A DNA stretch of 64,000 bases from Rotaria sp. Silwood1 (lineage: Eukaryota; Rotifera; Eurotatoria; Philodinida; Philodinidae), in contig CAJNOP010000874.1 of the NCBI GenBank assembly GCA_905250075.1, positions 16,468 to 80,467 of the forward strand, in the 5' to 3' direction. How positions within the stretch are numbered: the stretch's first letter is position 1; every line of letters begins with the position of its first letter. The notes under the pieces are model-generated. The model saw nothing but the letters and a program-made list of their open reading frames with translations. It made no database searches and was not told the origin of the DNA. Below are positions 1 to 12,219 of the stretch, one piece after another. The position numbers and the translations under genes were made by a program.

Positions 1-1746
1 CCTACACATACAGAACGAAAAACACTCTAACGGTTATGTATTTGTCACTATCACATAGTGCTAATGAAAGTTTGAACTTGTTTTTACATGATCTGTACAT
101 AGCTTCAATGAGTTAGCACAGTGAAAGTTTCATGCCAAACGGATCAAGTTTTGGTGATATATGAATATATCACCAAAGAATCATTAAAAAAGTGCTTTTT
201 TTGACTATGATATGCTGAGAAAATTATAAATATCTCAAGAACGGAATGATATTCTTTCGAACAGCTTGCTTTAAAACTCGTAAAACTCTTCTCTCTATAA
301 CACATTCGAAATTGAGCAAGTTCGGTCGTGACTCATATGTGCTGGCTGTTATAGTCAGCTTAATTTCCATTTTATCTGTTCTTCATTTCTTATTGAATAC
401 AACCATTCAACTTTTAAACGTTAATAACTTAATTTCTAACAAAATAAATTTATGTACTGAAAGCTTTTATCGCACGGAAGTTCTTTAGAATAATATTAAT
501 ATGAGAACAGGTACTATGAAAATTCTATTGAATAAATATGTTGGTGATTCATTGAAATTCATTGATAAAGTCAGTTTCGCTTTGAATTTGTCGACTCTTT
601 AATTAAAAATTGTTTTTTTTTAAATTTATCTAGACTGTCAAAACGCAAAGAAACTTTTCTTCAGAGCTTTAAAGATGTATTTGAAGAGTATTTGAGATAA
701 GATGAAGAAACGACAAATGAAAAAGAAGAACTTTCAACACTAAGTAATAATGAATTCGAAAACGTTTTTTATACATATCAACGAACATTAAAACTGTATC
801 ATCTACGCAAGTAATGTGCCATATCTGCTAACAATATCTAGGAGCTTGTTTTGAAATTTCAAATGCCTTTTAAAATTTTGAGATTTTCTATTTCCCATGT
901 CTGAAGTGTTGTTTTTTTTTCTAGGAATGCTGTCTACTTCAAACATTATGTATTGCCTATCTCAAGAATATAAAAGCAAATGGTACTATTTTGTAATAAT
1001 ATGCGGAGAAGGAATATTATTATAGAAAGTATAGTTGACCTAAAAACTCACGAATGCATGCACTCCACATATAACAATTTTTCTTTCTTGATTTTTGTCA
1101 ATCGCTTCCTAGAAATACTCAAAACTTATAGAACAATGTACGAGTATTTTGCAGTACTTTCTTTAATGTTCTGCAAGCGTATGCATTATAAAACTCAACT
1201 ATGCTGTTCTTTTTCTAGAACTGGAAATTTGTTGACACCAGTTAACAATATACAAAATGTCTACCCAGGACGATAATTCCAGCCTACGGATCCAACACAG
1301 AACAAGGCTATTTCCAACTTATTCCAGCAGGTTCCTGTGTATTCTCCCCAGAAACCGGACGGACAATATTGGGAAACTGGAAGCAGTATTTCTGTCTGGA
1401 AAGCACAGTGCCGGATCCTTTCATTTCCGAACAAGTCCAGTGTCCGGAATCGTCTTGGAAAAATAACATATCCTCGCAAGACTTCTTAAGGAAACATAGC
1501 GTATTCAGTTTCGAACCGTTCAAAAACATGTCAAATGTAACCGAAGTAATAGCGGGAACGGTTGGATTTGATCCGATATTATCCAGGACGCTAACTCCGG
1601 CCTCAGGATACCGAAGCAACCGGCGGAAAAATCATCATATCCTACAGGAAGACACCAGAAATCGACGGAACATGGAAGCAGCATTTCGGTCGGGAATTAA
1701 TTCGGATTTCTTCTCGATGATTTCCGACCGCATCCTACTGGAAACA
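1..1746. other. Intergenic, no gene recognised
   Basis: AT-rich sequence with only short unsupported ORFs. From about 1258 to 1740 the composition is visibly richer in G+C, with repeated CCGGA/TTCCG-like words, and it runs straight into the first telomere-like hairpin. This stretch could be decayed mobile DNA, but no protein similarity was recognised on either strand. Confidence 0.5.
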
Positions 1747-1874
1747 GGGTGTGGGTGTGGTTTTTCGATAAGAACGATCCTGATACTAATATCAATACCC
1801 ACACTCACACCCACACCCACACCCACACACCAACATCCACACACCCACACCCACACCCACGCCCACACCCGCAT
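1747..1874. repeat. Telomere-like palindrome 1 (G-arm/core/C-arm)
   Basis: Short left arm of TGTGGG type (1747-1760), a core containing GATAAGAACGATCC, then a long C-rich arm (CCCACA variants, 1798-1874). The two arms are complementary and face each other. This is the only copy left of 26 kb. Confidence 0.8.
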
Positions 1875-2057
1875 TTCTTAGATTTATCTTTCTTTTCCAT
1901 TATTGATGGAATCTTGGTTTATTCTAGATAAACTATGTGATTTCCTTTCATCTGGATTTTCCTATAGTGCTGTTGGCCTACATATAGCCGTTAGAGGGTT
2001 CCGAACACATATATTGATATGTACATGTACACACAAAATAAACTACAAATACTATAT

Positions 2058-2157
2058 NNNNNNNNNNNNNNNNNNNNNNNNNNNNNNNNNNNNNNNNNNN
2101 NNNNNNNNNNNNNNNNNNNNNNNNNNNNNNNNNNNNNNNNNNNNNNNNNNNNNNNNN
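2058..2157. other. Assembly gap (100 N)
   Basis: Exactly 100 undetermined bases. The 5' part of the MIF-family gene to the right is either inside this gap or lost in it. Confidence 0.99.
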
Positions 2158-2412
2158 GTGCTTGGCAAACCTGAAGGATATGTTATTGTTCATGTTTCAG
2201 GAGGTCAAAAATTATTGTTTGCTGGTACAAATGATCCAGCTGCACTTATGGAACTTACCTCAATCGGATTACCAACAAATCAAACAGCCAAAATTAGTAA
2301 AGAAATTATGAGTCTTTTTGAAGAAAAACTTAATATTAGTGCAGATCGAATGTATTTGAAATTTACAAACGTAACTGGCAATATGATGGGTTGGAATAAA
2401 GGAACATTCTAA
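2158..2412 (+). CDS. MIF-family protein (macrophage migration inhibitory factor/D-dopachrome tautomerase), 3' part
   Basis: The 84 residues after the gap match the C-terminal three quarters of the MIF fold: a YVIVHVSGGQ strand, then FAGTNDPAALMELTSIG, a helix, LNISADRMYLKF, and the terminal GWNKGTF. MIF proteins are small (about 115 residues) secreted cytokine-like tautomerases that work as trimers and use an N-terminal proline after Met removal. That N-terminus falls in the gap and cannot be checked. No intron is visible in the part seen. The stop is TAA at 2410-2412 and AATAAA follows at 2576-2581. MIF and DDT cannot be told apart from this part. The apparent ORF reading through the N run from 1903 is not meaningful. 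Confidence 0.88.
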   Translation: MLGKPEGYVIVHVSGGQKLLFAGTNDPAALMELTSIGLPTNQTAKISKEIMSLFEEKLNISADRMYLKFTNVTGNMMGWNKGTF

Positions 2413-4742
2413 AGTTTTATCTACTTGTGCTCACATAATAGATCAAACATTGTCTAAGTCATATCCTCTTCTTTTTCTCCTTTCTTTTCTCTCACGTTTT
2501 TTTTCTCTTATTGTCGTTATCTACATAAGCACATGTATTCCACTCTTATTCGTGTGTGTGTATTCAGAACCAAATAATAAAGTTACATTGATCCTTAACA
2601 ACAAAAACGTTCTCAAAACCAATCGATGATTGTACTTCTTACATAAATTGTAAAGGTGATTTAGTTATAAAATTATTAATTGAAAGCTAATTATATCGGA
2701 TGATATTGGACTTTAGAAGAAATAAAAATTGTTTGCATGTTCACTTTCTCTATGAATTTTATGATAATAAAATATATGGACGTAAAACATATTTTATTCA
2801 GCTCAGGAATCGTATCATTTCTTTATTAAATTGATATAAAATACAAAAAAACTTCATTATACACAGCGCATATTTAACTTATATTAAATCTACTAGTTAA
2901 ATTTTAGGAGAGAAAATCTTTAATGAATTCTGTTAGTCCAAATATCTATCAAACTTTTAACCGATGTATCATAGACTAAATATTAGAGACTGTCTCAACA
3001 TTGTAAAAATCATTTTTTTTTTGTTGTTGAATAATCTATTAATTAAACTTTTATCTTTTAGATCGTTATATTTAATGATCAATTTTCTAATGAATAACTT
3101 CGTCATGTCATATATCAATGATGTAATTCATCCTGGTTTCATTGATAGAAAAAAACAATTGAATAAATAAAATAGTTTTTCTTCATTAAAAAAAATCATG
3201 GTCGTTGGTTTTTCATGATTAGTTAAAATGCATTAAAAATATTGAATTTAATTTAACAGACAACAAGTAACTGAAGTGCACAAATTATTTGTTCCTTAAT
3301 GTTCTTCAATAGATTAAAATTGAATTATGTTGAAATCATTTAGAAGCATAAGATGAAATCTAGCAACTAGAATCATTTTTCTCTTGATATCTTATTTTGT
3401 AAATATTTTCCCTTGCAACAAGAAATGAAGAATTATTTTTGTTTGTATACTTCACATTACATTCATATAGGATTAGAAATTGTATGACAAGATAGCTATC
3501 ATCGCTAATAAAATGATACCACAACAGTACGAATAATAATAAGAAATGATTTGTTTTTTAAAAGCATCGTTTTCTCTTCCATTAAATACTAGATTCGATT
3601 TTTTTTATTTCGTTCGTTTTTACATGATACTTTCATAATAATTTTTCTAATGTCTGTCACGAACAACATGAAATTGAAACCATCATCAATGACCATAAAT
3701 TCAACCAATATATTCAAATCTTGAAGGTTATACATTCACAAACTAATCATATCTTTTCTACTCATCTAAATAAAAAGCTGGAAAAAAAAGTGGTTGAATT
3801 TATTAATATAGCGAAAGCAAAATTTGAATCAATTATTGACTAACTGAATCATTAGTAATCGACTATGTTTTTTTATAATGATGGATTCCTCTAGTATGTC
3901 TACAGAATAAGTAGTAGAATGTAGACGAAGAGTTAATGCTTCATTACTCAACAGACTATATAAAAAAAGAGGTGAAATAAGTATCCTGATTGTTTTATAA
4001 GCATAGATTATTCTAGGCAATAAACGATGCATACACGAATGTAAAAAGAAAAAGTTTCATAAATCCGATTAAACTTGATTTTTCTAGTATTAATTGATTA
4101 GATTTAAATTTAATTCTTTTTCTTAACAATATGTTTCATATAGGACGAATTCATTTTAATAAGTTTTACATCTCAAAAGTCAATTTCATCAGTTTGTTTT
4201 TACATTTTTTTTCTCTACAGTTTCAGATTGTCAGAACACGTTAGTTAATAGTGATTGAATAAACTCCACACTCTTTTCTCGAAACCTTACAGTGCATTTG
4301 TATTCAAAGGCATAAAAAAAAAACATTAAAAAAAAATAAATGCTCCGTTTTTTTTTTTACGACCATATCCTTTTTTTTATCATCGATTACGACTGTTATT
4401 ATTCAGTATTTTCATTCTTTCGTGCATGAATATGCAATGCCCTTTTCTCTTCGTTATTTTTCAGTTTCACAAGGAAAGAAAGAATCAATTGAGGAGTGCA
4501 TTCATCCTGCCTCAAATGTGTATAGTCAACTACTTAAAAGAGAGTACTAGGCCCTGAAAATAGAGAATGGAAAAAGACTAAAGTCAATAAACGAAAGAGA
4601 GAGAAAAAGAGAAATGATGCACCTATGTATTCGTAAAGGCATCTCTCATATTAATATCATCTAGTTGGCGAACGGATTTTTTTTCTCATATACTCGAACT
4701 GATAACATAAATCCTCAACACATCGAATATACAGAAAAACAA
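2413..4742. other. Intergenic, AT-rich
   Basis: Contains the MIF poly(A) signal (AATAAA, 2576-2581) and long AT-rich simple sequence. The two short ORFs here (around 2964-3170 and 3829-4032) have no recognisable features. Nothing else was seen. Confidence 0.6.
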
Positions 4743-5865
4743 ATGAGTATGAAACCTGATGTCATACGTTCATTTCAACCATCAAATGAAACAATTGGTG
4801 AGTCAAAATGAAACCACACATTTAAAGAAAATGAAAAATGACCTTCATAAACTATTGTTTGTGTTCTATTTATTTAAATTGTTTTGATACGACAGATATC
4901 GAAAAAGAGTATCTTTTTTTTTTCACTTTTTTTTGAAGATGAAAACTACTTGTTTTTTGTATTCATTAAAAATTTTTATTCGATCGTAGTTTGAAAAAAG
5001 TCGTCAATTCAACATTGTGATCACATTGAGGCAGATGTACAGTAATGACTGACGAGAAAGTATATGAAAATAATGACTTTTCCTGCAGCAATTACTCGAC
5101 ATCTTTCAAAACATGATCAATTTTCATTAGGTCAGATTTCAAAGAAAAAAACGTTGCAATCTTAAACTGGCGGATACTTTTTTTTTCAGATTCAACTCAT
5201 AGCGGAAAGAGGAATCCCTTAAAGAGTGACAATGACATCCTAAAATATGCTGTAAATCGTTGGTTAATATCGCGTAGAAATTCAACAATCCTCATTTTTG
5301 TTTTCTTGAATTCTTTGCGTAATGTTTTTTTGTCTAACAGAATATATCGAACTGTAGATGTCATATTTTTCTTAAAACTTCTTACTATAAAGTTTTACGT
5401 TTTATTGAAGAAAGTCCTGTAATGCTAGACGAAAATTATTCATTACAATATCTTCCTATCTTTTTTTCTTATTTGTTCTCATAAAATGAGATTTTAATAA
5501 ATTTAATTTACTCTTACAAAACATTGATTTCTTCACATCATCCCAAATCAATAGATTCCCATTGGAAAACTCAGAAAATCAGAATTTCGATAGAAATATT
5601 TATATCTTCAATTAATAATTACAAAATTCTATTAAATCATTTTCTTTGATTAGGTTTTGAAAAAGCATCACGACTATTAATGGTTGGTGGTGGTTGTTTA
5701 TTAATCGTTTTGATATTTGGTATTATTCTCTGTCGTTTAGATATGTCGGCTGGCAGGAGTAAGCCAAAAATAAATGTTTTATTATTATTTTATATTTCTT
5801 TTTGTTTTTATTTTTTGCTAATATTAGAACGACGAGCACAGAGTTTTCATCAAGTTGAAAGTTAA
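4743..5865 (+). CDS. Small single-pass membrane protein, three exons, function unknown
   Basis: Proposed exons are 4743-4797, 5654-5758 and 5828-5865, joined by GTGAGT...TTAG and GTAAGC...TTAG introns. The phases fit (1, then 1) and give a 65-residue protein. The N-terminus is short and polar, followed by one strong transmembrane segment (GGGCLLIVLIFGIILC), then a basic tail beginning RKRRAQ. The layout suggests a single-pass membrane micro-protein with a positively charged cytosolic tail, but the family was not recognised. AATAAA at 5897-5902 supports a real 3' end. The first intron is long (856 bp) for this genome, so the first exon is the least certain part. Without splicing, the middle exon reads on through the second intron to the same stop. 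Confidence 0.55.
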
Positions 5866-6355
5866 AAAATTAAATCCTCAGAAGCAAAAACAATTCAATA
5901 AATAATTTTTTCTTGTATTAGTTCTACTTTTTATCTTGCTAAAAAAAAATAAATTAGTTAACATATCTATTTTATTTTCTTCTTTTTCTTTTTTCTCTAT
6001 GTTGCTGTGACGAATGTTATTATACATCATCATCATCATCAAAAAAAAACAAAAAAAAAAATTAATAAAAACACAAATTTACAAAAGCCATAATTTTGAA
6101 TAAATACTATCTATCCTTTTTTATATTGTGATGTAATGCATATTTCAATTTCTTAATTCGTTTGTTTGATATTAATCTTGATTTAACTAAAGTTTTTTCG
6201 AGCAATATTTGATTCAATATTGGCCATTGTATATAAGTGTTTGAATAAATAATTTTCATTGTTCTTTTTATTTTGAAATTTTTATATGCAACACTCTGTC
6301 TTGCATGCATGTCGTTTGATCTTTTTCGACACATGCAGACGGTGTTGCATAATCC

Positions 6356-8210
6356 TCAGCTTGGATGTTTTTTATAATAGCTATAAAAAAGATCATAATC
6401 AACCAAGAAAACAATTTGATAATCAATACGATCATAATCAGGATATAAAAATAATTTACGTTGAAGATCAAGACTTGTTGCTGCCTATCAAAATTGACAG
6501 TTTATTTATAAATAGTTGAGAAAAAAAAGAAAGAAAATTTTTTCTTACCGTTCCACCAAAAATAGTTGTCGTAAATTTGCCTGGATTAAAAATTTTTAAA
6601 ATTTTACGAATTATTTCTTGATATTGATTGTATGAAACATTTGTTTCAAAACTAACATATGAAAAATTAGGTTCTGGTGTTATATGAATTGTAAAATAAT
6701 GACCATCAGACAATAAACCATTCATTGAATAACCACAAGGATCAAATAAATAATCAAAAATTTTTGCATTTGGAAATAATTTATCAATGCCGGCTTTCTA
6801 AAAAAACAAAAAAAAAATTCAATAGAAAATATTTCAATAATGAAATTTTATTTTATTAAGATTATGTACTTTTGTTGCTTCAGTAGCTGAATTTGTATAT
6901 TCTTGATAGAAGATTTTCATCTTTTCTGGATCTAATTCAGTCATAATGACTTCTAATGTTTGATCGGATTTTGCATTAACACGAGTTTTATCAAGTGTAT
7001 ACAAATACCTAAACAATAGAAACAACTATTCAATCATAATTTTTATCATATGCAATACACCCTACAGATTTTTATAGTATCATGTATTTTCTCTTTTTGA
7101 TGCATAGCAAAAAGATATATGAATATTAAATCCGAAAAAAGAAAATTTTTTTTCAAAGTACGTGAAAATATGAAAATTTCTTTGCCTTTGAATATATACA
7201 AAAATAATTAAGAACACAATGTATAAATTCAAAATACTAAAGAAATTTTTTGAGATTCTTTTTTATTGGTAAAATAATAAGTATTCTAGGATTGTAAACA
7301 GATTACTATTGTTTTATGTTTGAATATTCGAACGATAATCAAAAATTAATTATTAGTAATAGTTTTCATAAAATTCAAATAAACTTAATAAACGTTCTAA
7401 TTTTACTGACATTCAAAAAAAAAATTAATTGATCTCGCCTATATATGTCTTTGGTGTTCATACTAAACTAATGATTAGTTGAACTCACCAACAATCAACA
7501 TTAGAACGACCAAGAACATAGGCGCAACCTCCTGGACGAAAAATTGAAAAATTACATAATAATATTATGAATCATTATTTACCTTCGAAGATTGAGTCAA
7601 GATAAACAATCTAGATATAAGTAAAATAAAATCTTTTTATTTTAAAATAATTTCATAATTATTAGTCATATACTTCATGATCGAAACTTGTATGTGGTAC
7701 TTTTTGCAATTCAGGTCGAAGAAATTTACGACGACTATAGAAGACTTGCTAAAAAAACAAAACGTTAAGTAAATCAAAGATAATTTTTTTTTTTATATGA
7801 AAATAAATAATTATGATTTCTATTTACATCAACTATATCGAATCCACAATAATCTCGTGCTAGTTCCAACATTGGTTGAACAGCATGAAGTAATGTTGTT
7901 TCACCACATGTTTTTAAAATAAAATGTGTTTGAAATATAAACATGCTCGATTCACTTAATACATAAGTATCTGTTGTAGATGATTGTGCATATTTAAGAA
8001 CTTTACAATTAACCAAACTTAATACTTCTTCAATAAGATCCCTTTACAAAAGAGAAAAACGTATCATTTAAATTATAATCAAATCGTTAATTATTACCGT
8101 GGTATGCTACGTAAATCATTAGATAGTGTATCATTATTATTACTTGTAGTAAACCAAATTTCTAATAATTTTTCAGCTCCTTCAAAAAAATGATCAGTCA
8201 TTGTATTCAT
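6356..8210 (-). CDS. AMD1: S-adenosylmethionine decarboxylase proenzyme
   Basis: Eight exons in transcript order: 8210-8098, 8041-7828, 7748-7674, 7610-7583, 7531-7489, 7008-6870, 6797-6549 and 6484-6356. All phases close, giving 329 residues (vertebrate AMD1 is about 334). The enzyme decarboxylates AdoMet to supply aminopropyl groups for spermidine and spermine. Hallmarks are [14 protein letters not shown] at the start, the self-cleavage site YVLSESSMF (Glu68-Ser69, the serine that becomes the pyruvoyl cofactor), the substrate region around [10 protein letters not shown], and the family motif PCGYSMNGL...[22 protein letters not shown]. The second Met (8201) is an alternative start. A TATATAAA-like box lies near 8303-8310 and a minus-strand AATAAA at 6267-6272. 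The short leader visible upstream of the ATG has no upstream ATG, unlike mammalian AMD1, but the mapped transcript start is unknown. Confidence 0.96.
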
Positions 8211-9161
8211 ATATCTTACGAAGTAGTTTGCTATTGAGCGACAAACGACTGCAGTTGAATAATAATAGGTTGTTTTTAAAAATGTAATGCTGTGCGATTT
8301 GCTTTATATATGCGGTATGAAATTAATATTCAACCATTTTTCTCTCTCTCTCTCTCTCGTTTTCTACTATTCTGCATCATCAATCATCATGAGTCAGAAC
8401 GCAATGATTGCAAAATGACTCCTGTAAATCGTCGACGGAAAAAACGGATCTCCTTTATTTGGACTATTGGATTCTCTTTATTATTTTTCTTTCTTAGCTG
8501 AAAAAAAGGGAAGAAAAAGATATAGCCCGCTCATACATAGAAACGCAAAAAGAAACACGTCATCAATCGTTATCTAAGACATCTTCGATTAGTCTTATTT
8601 CTATATCTTTATTTATGTATACCATTCAAGTGAAAAAAGAAAAATCAAATTTTTTGTTTTTGTTCCATTGCAATCAACCTTCTATCGTCATGGAACCATA
8701 TCATTTTACATATTCAATTGGCAAAGAAGAAAAAAGAATGAATATATACTAATATAAATGACAAAAACAAAATATTGTGAGTTGTTTGTTTTCTGACGTA
8801 TGTATTTCTTGACGTCATAGTTCGCCTGATGGCTTGAATTTACTTCTAATCGATTAGACAAAACTAAATGGGAATTTCTTTGTTTTTTTGTGGAAATTAA
8901 TATTATTCATCAAAAACAAAAAAAAAACAGAAACATTCATGAGTACATTTGTATTTGATACCAATTCATCAAGTAAGGTGTCCATTGAGAATATAAGTGC
9001 AAGAGAATATTAAAAAAAAAAAAAAAAAGAAAGAAATGAATGACTAGCTAGTGCACACAAATTAAAAAATCCTATATTTACAAAGAAAAAAAAAAACGCA
9101 AGAGAGAATATCGGACAACAACATTCTCATAATTGAGAGATAAAATGAAGTAAGAAAAACA
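8211..9161. other. Intergenic between two minus-strand genes
   Basis: Putative promoter and leader of the AdoMet decarboxylase gene at the left, then AT-rich sequence with CT-rich runs around 8341-8360 and poly(A/T) runs. The 69-residue ORF at 8292 has no recognisable features. Confidence 0.6.
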
Positions 9162-10857
9162 TCACATGCGTGAACCACGTTCTTGTAAAATCTAGAAAAT
9201 AAAAGTTTTTTCTTTTACATATTATTTTTTTTTGTTTTACTTTAACACGTTCAGATACAGAAGTATTATTATCTTCTCGTGTTCCTCGATCATATTGTTT
9301 TGAAACAATACATAAAAATTCACCTTCAGGATACATATAACTTGAACCAACAGGTGAATGACCAATTAGCTAAATAAAATTTTTATATATAAATAATTTA
9401 CTTTTTAAGAAATGAATTACCTGTTCAAATTTCCATCCATCACTTAATGATGACATTAATTGTGTTACTTCTTTTTCTTGACATTGTATTACTCGATAAA
9501 CACGATTTGTTGTACACTAAAAATAACATTATCAATATGTTATTGAGAATAAATAAAATGTACCGAATAAAAACATGACAAAAAATAAAAAATCATATTT
9601 ATTCAACTACGTAAAAGTCCAAGTCAATATATTATGAGATCAAAATTAATGCATAATTTTTCTTTTGTTTAGTGTTGACAGATAAAATCAACATGTACGA
9701 AATATGTTTTTTTTTTTCAAATGAATGTATAAACAGTTACTGAGAAGCCTTTGAAATAGCTAAGCACTGAACTTTTTTTTTCTAATTATTCATTTTTTTT
9801 ATATCTCATCGTATTTGAGCGAATAGTTTTACTTGAGAAAAATGATTTGTTTCATCTCTTAAATCTCATGGATTGAGCCTACGCTAACCTATACAAAGAA
9901 TATAGTTTTGAGAAATGTTTTAGGATAAAGTGACTCTCATCCTTGGTTTCGTCATTACTCAGATTGACGTAATATATTCTTTGTATTTTATATATGAAAG
10001 CTTTTTTCTCTTTAAAACTCCATTAGATGTCAAAATATTAATATTAGTGAATCGGCTTTACAAGACATATTGAAAGATACTTATTTTTTAAGAATCTACG
10101 TTGTATTATTGATAATCTGACTTTAAATCTTGGAAATGTATTGAAATAGAGAACACAAAGAAGAATAGTTTTATAATTCATTTTTTTTTTTTTGTTATAC
10201 GAAAATTTTTCTATTGAATTTAGAAAAATAAATAGATTACTTTTAAAAATCTATCAAATTTATAATTTTTCTATTTAAATAAAATCAAAACTTACATCAT
10301 TATATTTTCGTCTATCTCTTTCACGAATTCTTTCTTTAACAAGATCAATTAATGGTCGTATATTATAAAATTCAGCTTCTTCAAGTACACCTTCTTCAAC
10401 AAGATTTGTTTCAAGAATTAATTTACCATGACGAAGATAACTATATTAATATTATAAATATAAATTTATAAAAAACAAAAACAATAAATTTCTCTTACTT
10501 TAATACAACATTAAAATAATTTGGATCACGATCAATTAAATAAGCTCCTTTATCATCCTATATATATCAAAAAACAAAACAACAACATGACTCATTAATT
10601 AAATTTAAAAAAATAAAAACACATACGACATCAGTTTTAAGATCAGGTTCATATTGACAAAGACGACAAAGAAATGATTCTTCTTTTGATAATGTTGAAC
10701 GTGTTGTCATAAAATGTTTACCACCAACATTTAATAAAACCCAATCACGTTTAGAATTTGATGATACTGTTGAATTTAATATTGGATGAGAATCGTTACT
10801 AGAATTGGAAATTTTATCACCATTTTGTTGACTTGAAAAATTGTCATTTGTCAGCAT
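9162..10857 (-). CDS. KCTD5: BTB/POZ (T1-type) protein of the KCTD2/5/17 group
   Basis: Six exons: 10857-10627, 10557-10499, 10440-10296, 9516-9421, 9369-9241 and 9191-9162. Phases close to 229 residues, against about 234 in human KCTD5. A low-complexity N-terminus of about 35 residues precedes the BTB domain: [18 protein letters not shown], then [24 protein letters not shown] and [13 protein letters not shown]. The distinctive C-terminal region follows, with [23 protein letters not shown] and the terminal ILQERGSRM that marks KCTD2/5/17. These proteins form pentamers and act as CUL3 ubiquitin-ligase adaptors; KCTD5 targets G-beta-gamma subunits. The last exon encodes only nine residues and the stop. 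A larger intron (9517-10295) separates exons 3 and 4. Which vertebrate paralogue it equals cannot be decided. Confidence 0.93.
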
Positions 10858-11412
10858 TTTTTTTTTTTCATCAAACAGAAAAAAAAAACAGCACAAGAAT
10901 GAAAGATATTATCTAGACGTTCGAATAATAGAAAAAACACAATATATATGCCTTCTAGAGTGAACATTTATTCATTACAATATATTATATCCAATACGAT
11001 TTTACTAGATGGCAGTAGTCAAACATAGAAATTAAATGAACCGAAGTATTTGAAAATAGAATCTTCTGGTTCATTATATATATATCGATTTATTACATAC
11101 GTGTACGAGTGTTTGGCGAAAATAAGAGCTAATATAAATTATTAATTTCTATATATATATATGTCCTTGTATGACATACAAAGTAGCAAAAGCATACCTA
11201 TGTTTTTTTTTAATTTTACGCTCTAATATTAGATATTGCCATATTCGAAACAATGATTGGCTGCTTTTACCAAATGAAAGCAATTTTCTTTCTTTTGCCT
11301 ACATATATATATATATATATATGTGTGTGTATATATATTAATATCTTGATAACTTGACAAATCAATTACGACTGTCTTTCAATATTAGTGACATCAAAAT
11401 ATTTCTATCGGC
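10858..11412. other. Intergenic, divergent promoter region
   Basis: Lies between the KCTD start (minus strand) and the small plus-strand ORF at 11413. It contains several TATATATA runs (11152-11161, 11301-11340) and no recognisable gene. Confidence 0.5.
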
Positions 11413-11595
11413 ATGGATATGTTTTATAGATTTGAAGAATTTTTTAATGATGATTCTTTCGATGATATTCGAATACCATATGCTGGACAGATTCCACCAC
11501 CTGGTTATACTCTAGTTCAAGAATCCATAACATACTATCATCCCTATTCAGATCCTAATATGTATCCTCCAATATATAACTATTATTCATATTGA
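11413..11595 (+). CDS. Possible small Tyr/Pro-rich peptide, unknown
   Basis: Sixty codons from ATG to TGA. The N-terminus is acidic and aromatic (MDMFYRFEEFFNDDSFDD) and the C-terminal half is rich in Tyr and Pro, ending in PPIYNYYSY. There is no signal peptide or membrane segment. A TA-rich tract lies about 75-110 bp upstream and AATAAA occurs at 11646-11651, about 50 bp after the stop. It is convergent with the 3' end of the lipase gene. The composition is not typical of random AT-rich sequence, but no family was recognised and it could be a chance ORF. Confidence 0.4.
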   Translation: MDMFYRFEEFFNDDSFDDIRIPYAGQIPPPGYTLVQESITYYHPYSDPNMYPPIYNYYSY

Positions 11596-11755
11596 TGTCT
11601 GTTTGTTTGTTCTTTTTTTTTGTATTACAAAATTATTATAAAACAAATAAACACAAAAAAAAAACAAAAAATATGTAATTGCTTGTCTAGATAAAAATAT
11701 ATGTTGCTCGTCTAGGTATAATACATTATTTGATTCATAAAGAAAACAAAATTCT

Positions 11756-12058
11756 TTAGTCAATATGATCTGGTAATGAAGCAACACCATCAGTATTCGA
11801 TGATGATTGTTGAAGAATTTTCTGAAGCATATTTATAATTTCCATATTATATTGTGCAACATCTGTTGCTGCAAAGCCAAAATCAAGAAAACCATGTGGC
11901 CATTCATCGATTACAGTTAAATGATGAGAAACTTGAAGATTACGTAATCGTCGTGCAAATTCAATATTATCATCAATAAATGGATCTCGAAAAAACAAGA
12001 GATCTTAATTATAATTAAACTTTTCATTATTTAATTAAAACTTACCACGTGCGCATGG
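11756..12058 (-). CDS. LIPE: Alternative 3' cassette of hormone-sensitive lipase (13-nt micro-exon plus terminal exon)
   Basis: After the first LIPE stop there is a pyrimidine tract, a TCTAG acceptor, a 13-base exon (12058-12046), a GTAAG donor, and a terminal exon (11985-11756) ending in TAA. Spliced in place of exon 9 onto exon 8, the phases fit exactly and give PCARDPFIDDNIEFARRL...EWPHGFLDF, 80 residues. This supplies its own catalytic Asp (DPFIDD) and His (PHGFL) plus a different C-terminal tail. It resembles vertebrate HSL more than the first cassette does, including FARRLRNL. The likeliest reading is mutually exclusive alternative last exons born by tandem duplication. The alternative is the remnant of a duplicated gene whose 5' part is gone. 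Confidence 0.75.
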
Positions 12059-12219
12059 CTAGAATATAAAAAAAAAAGAAAAAAAAGAAAAAAAAAGAAA
12101 AAACAGAATTATATTATTTATATTTAAAATATGGTACCTTCTTTTTTTTATCTCGTTTTAAAAAAAAAACAAAAAAAAAAAAAAAAAAAAAACAAGGAAA
12201 AATAAACATATTAAAAGAT

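Noticed and set aside
1635..1881. Thr/His/Pro- or Gly/Val/Cys-rich ORFs over the CCCACA repeat
   Set aside because: They are translations of hexamer repeats in several frames; the same happens at 54.7, 58.7, 59.2 and 61.0 kb. No gene evidence.
1903..2412. 169-residue ORF across the N run
   Set aside because: Its reading frame is bridged by 100 unknown bases; only the part after 2158 is real MIF-type sequence.
10858..10896. N-terminal extension of the KCTD protein (MCCFFFLF...)
   Set aside because: The apparent first Met is a TTG codon; the first ATG in frame is at 10857.
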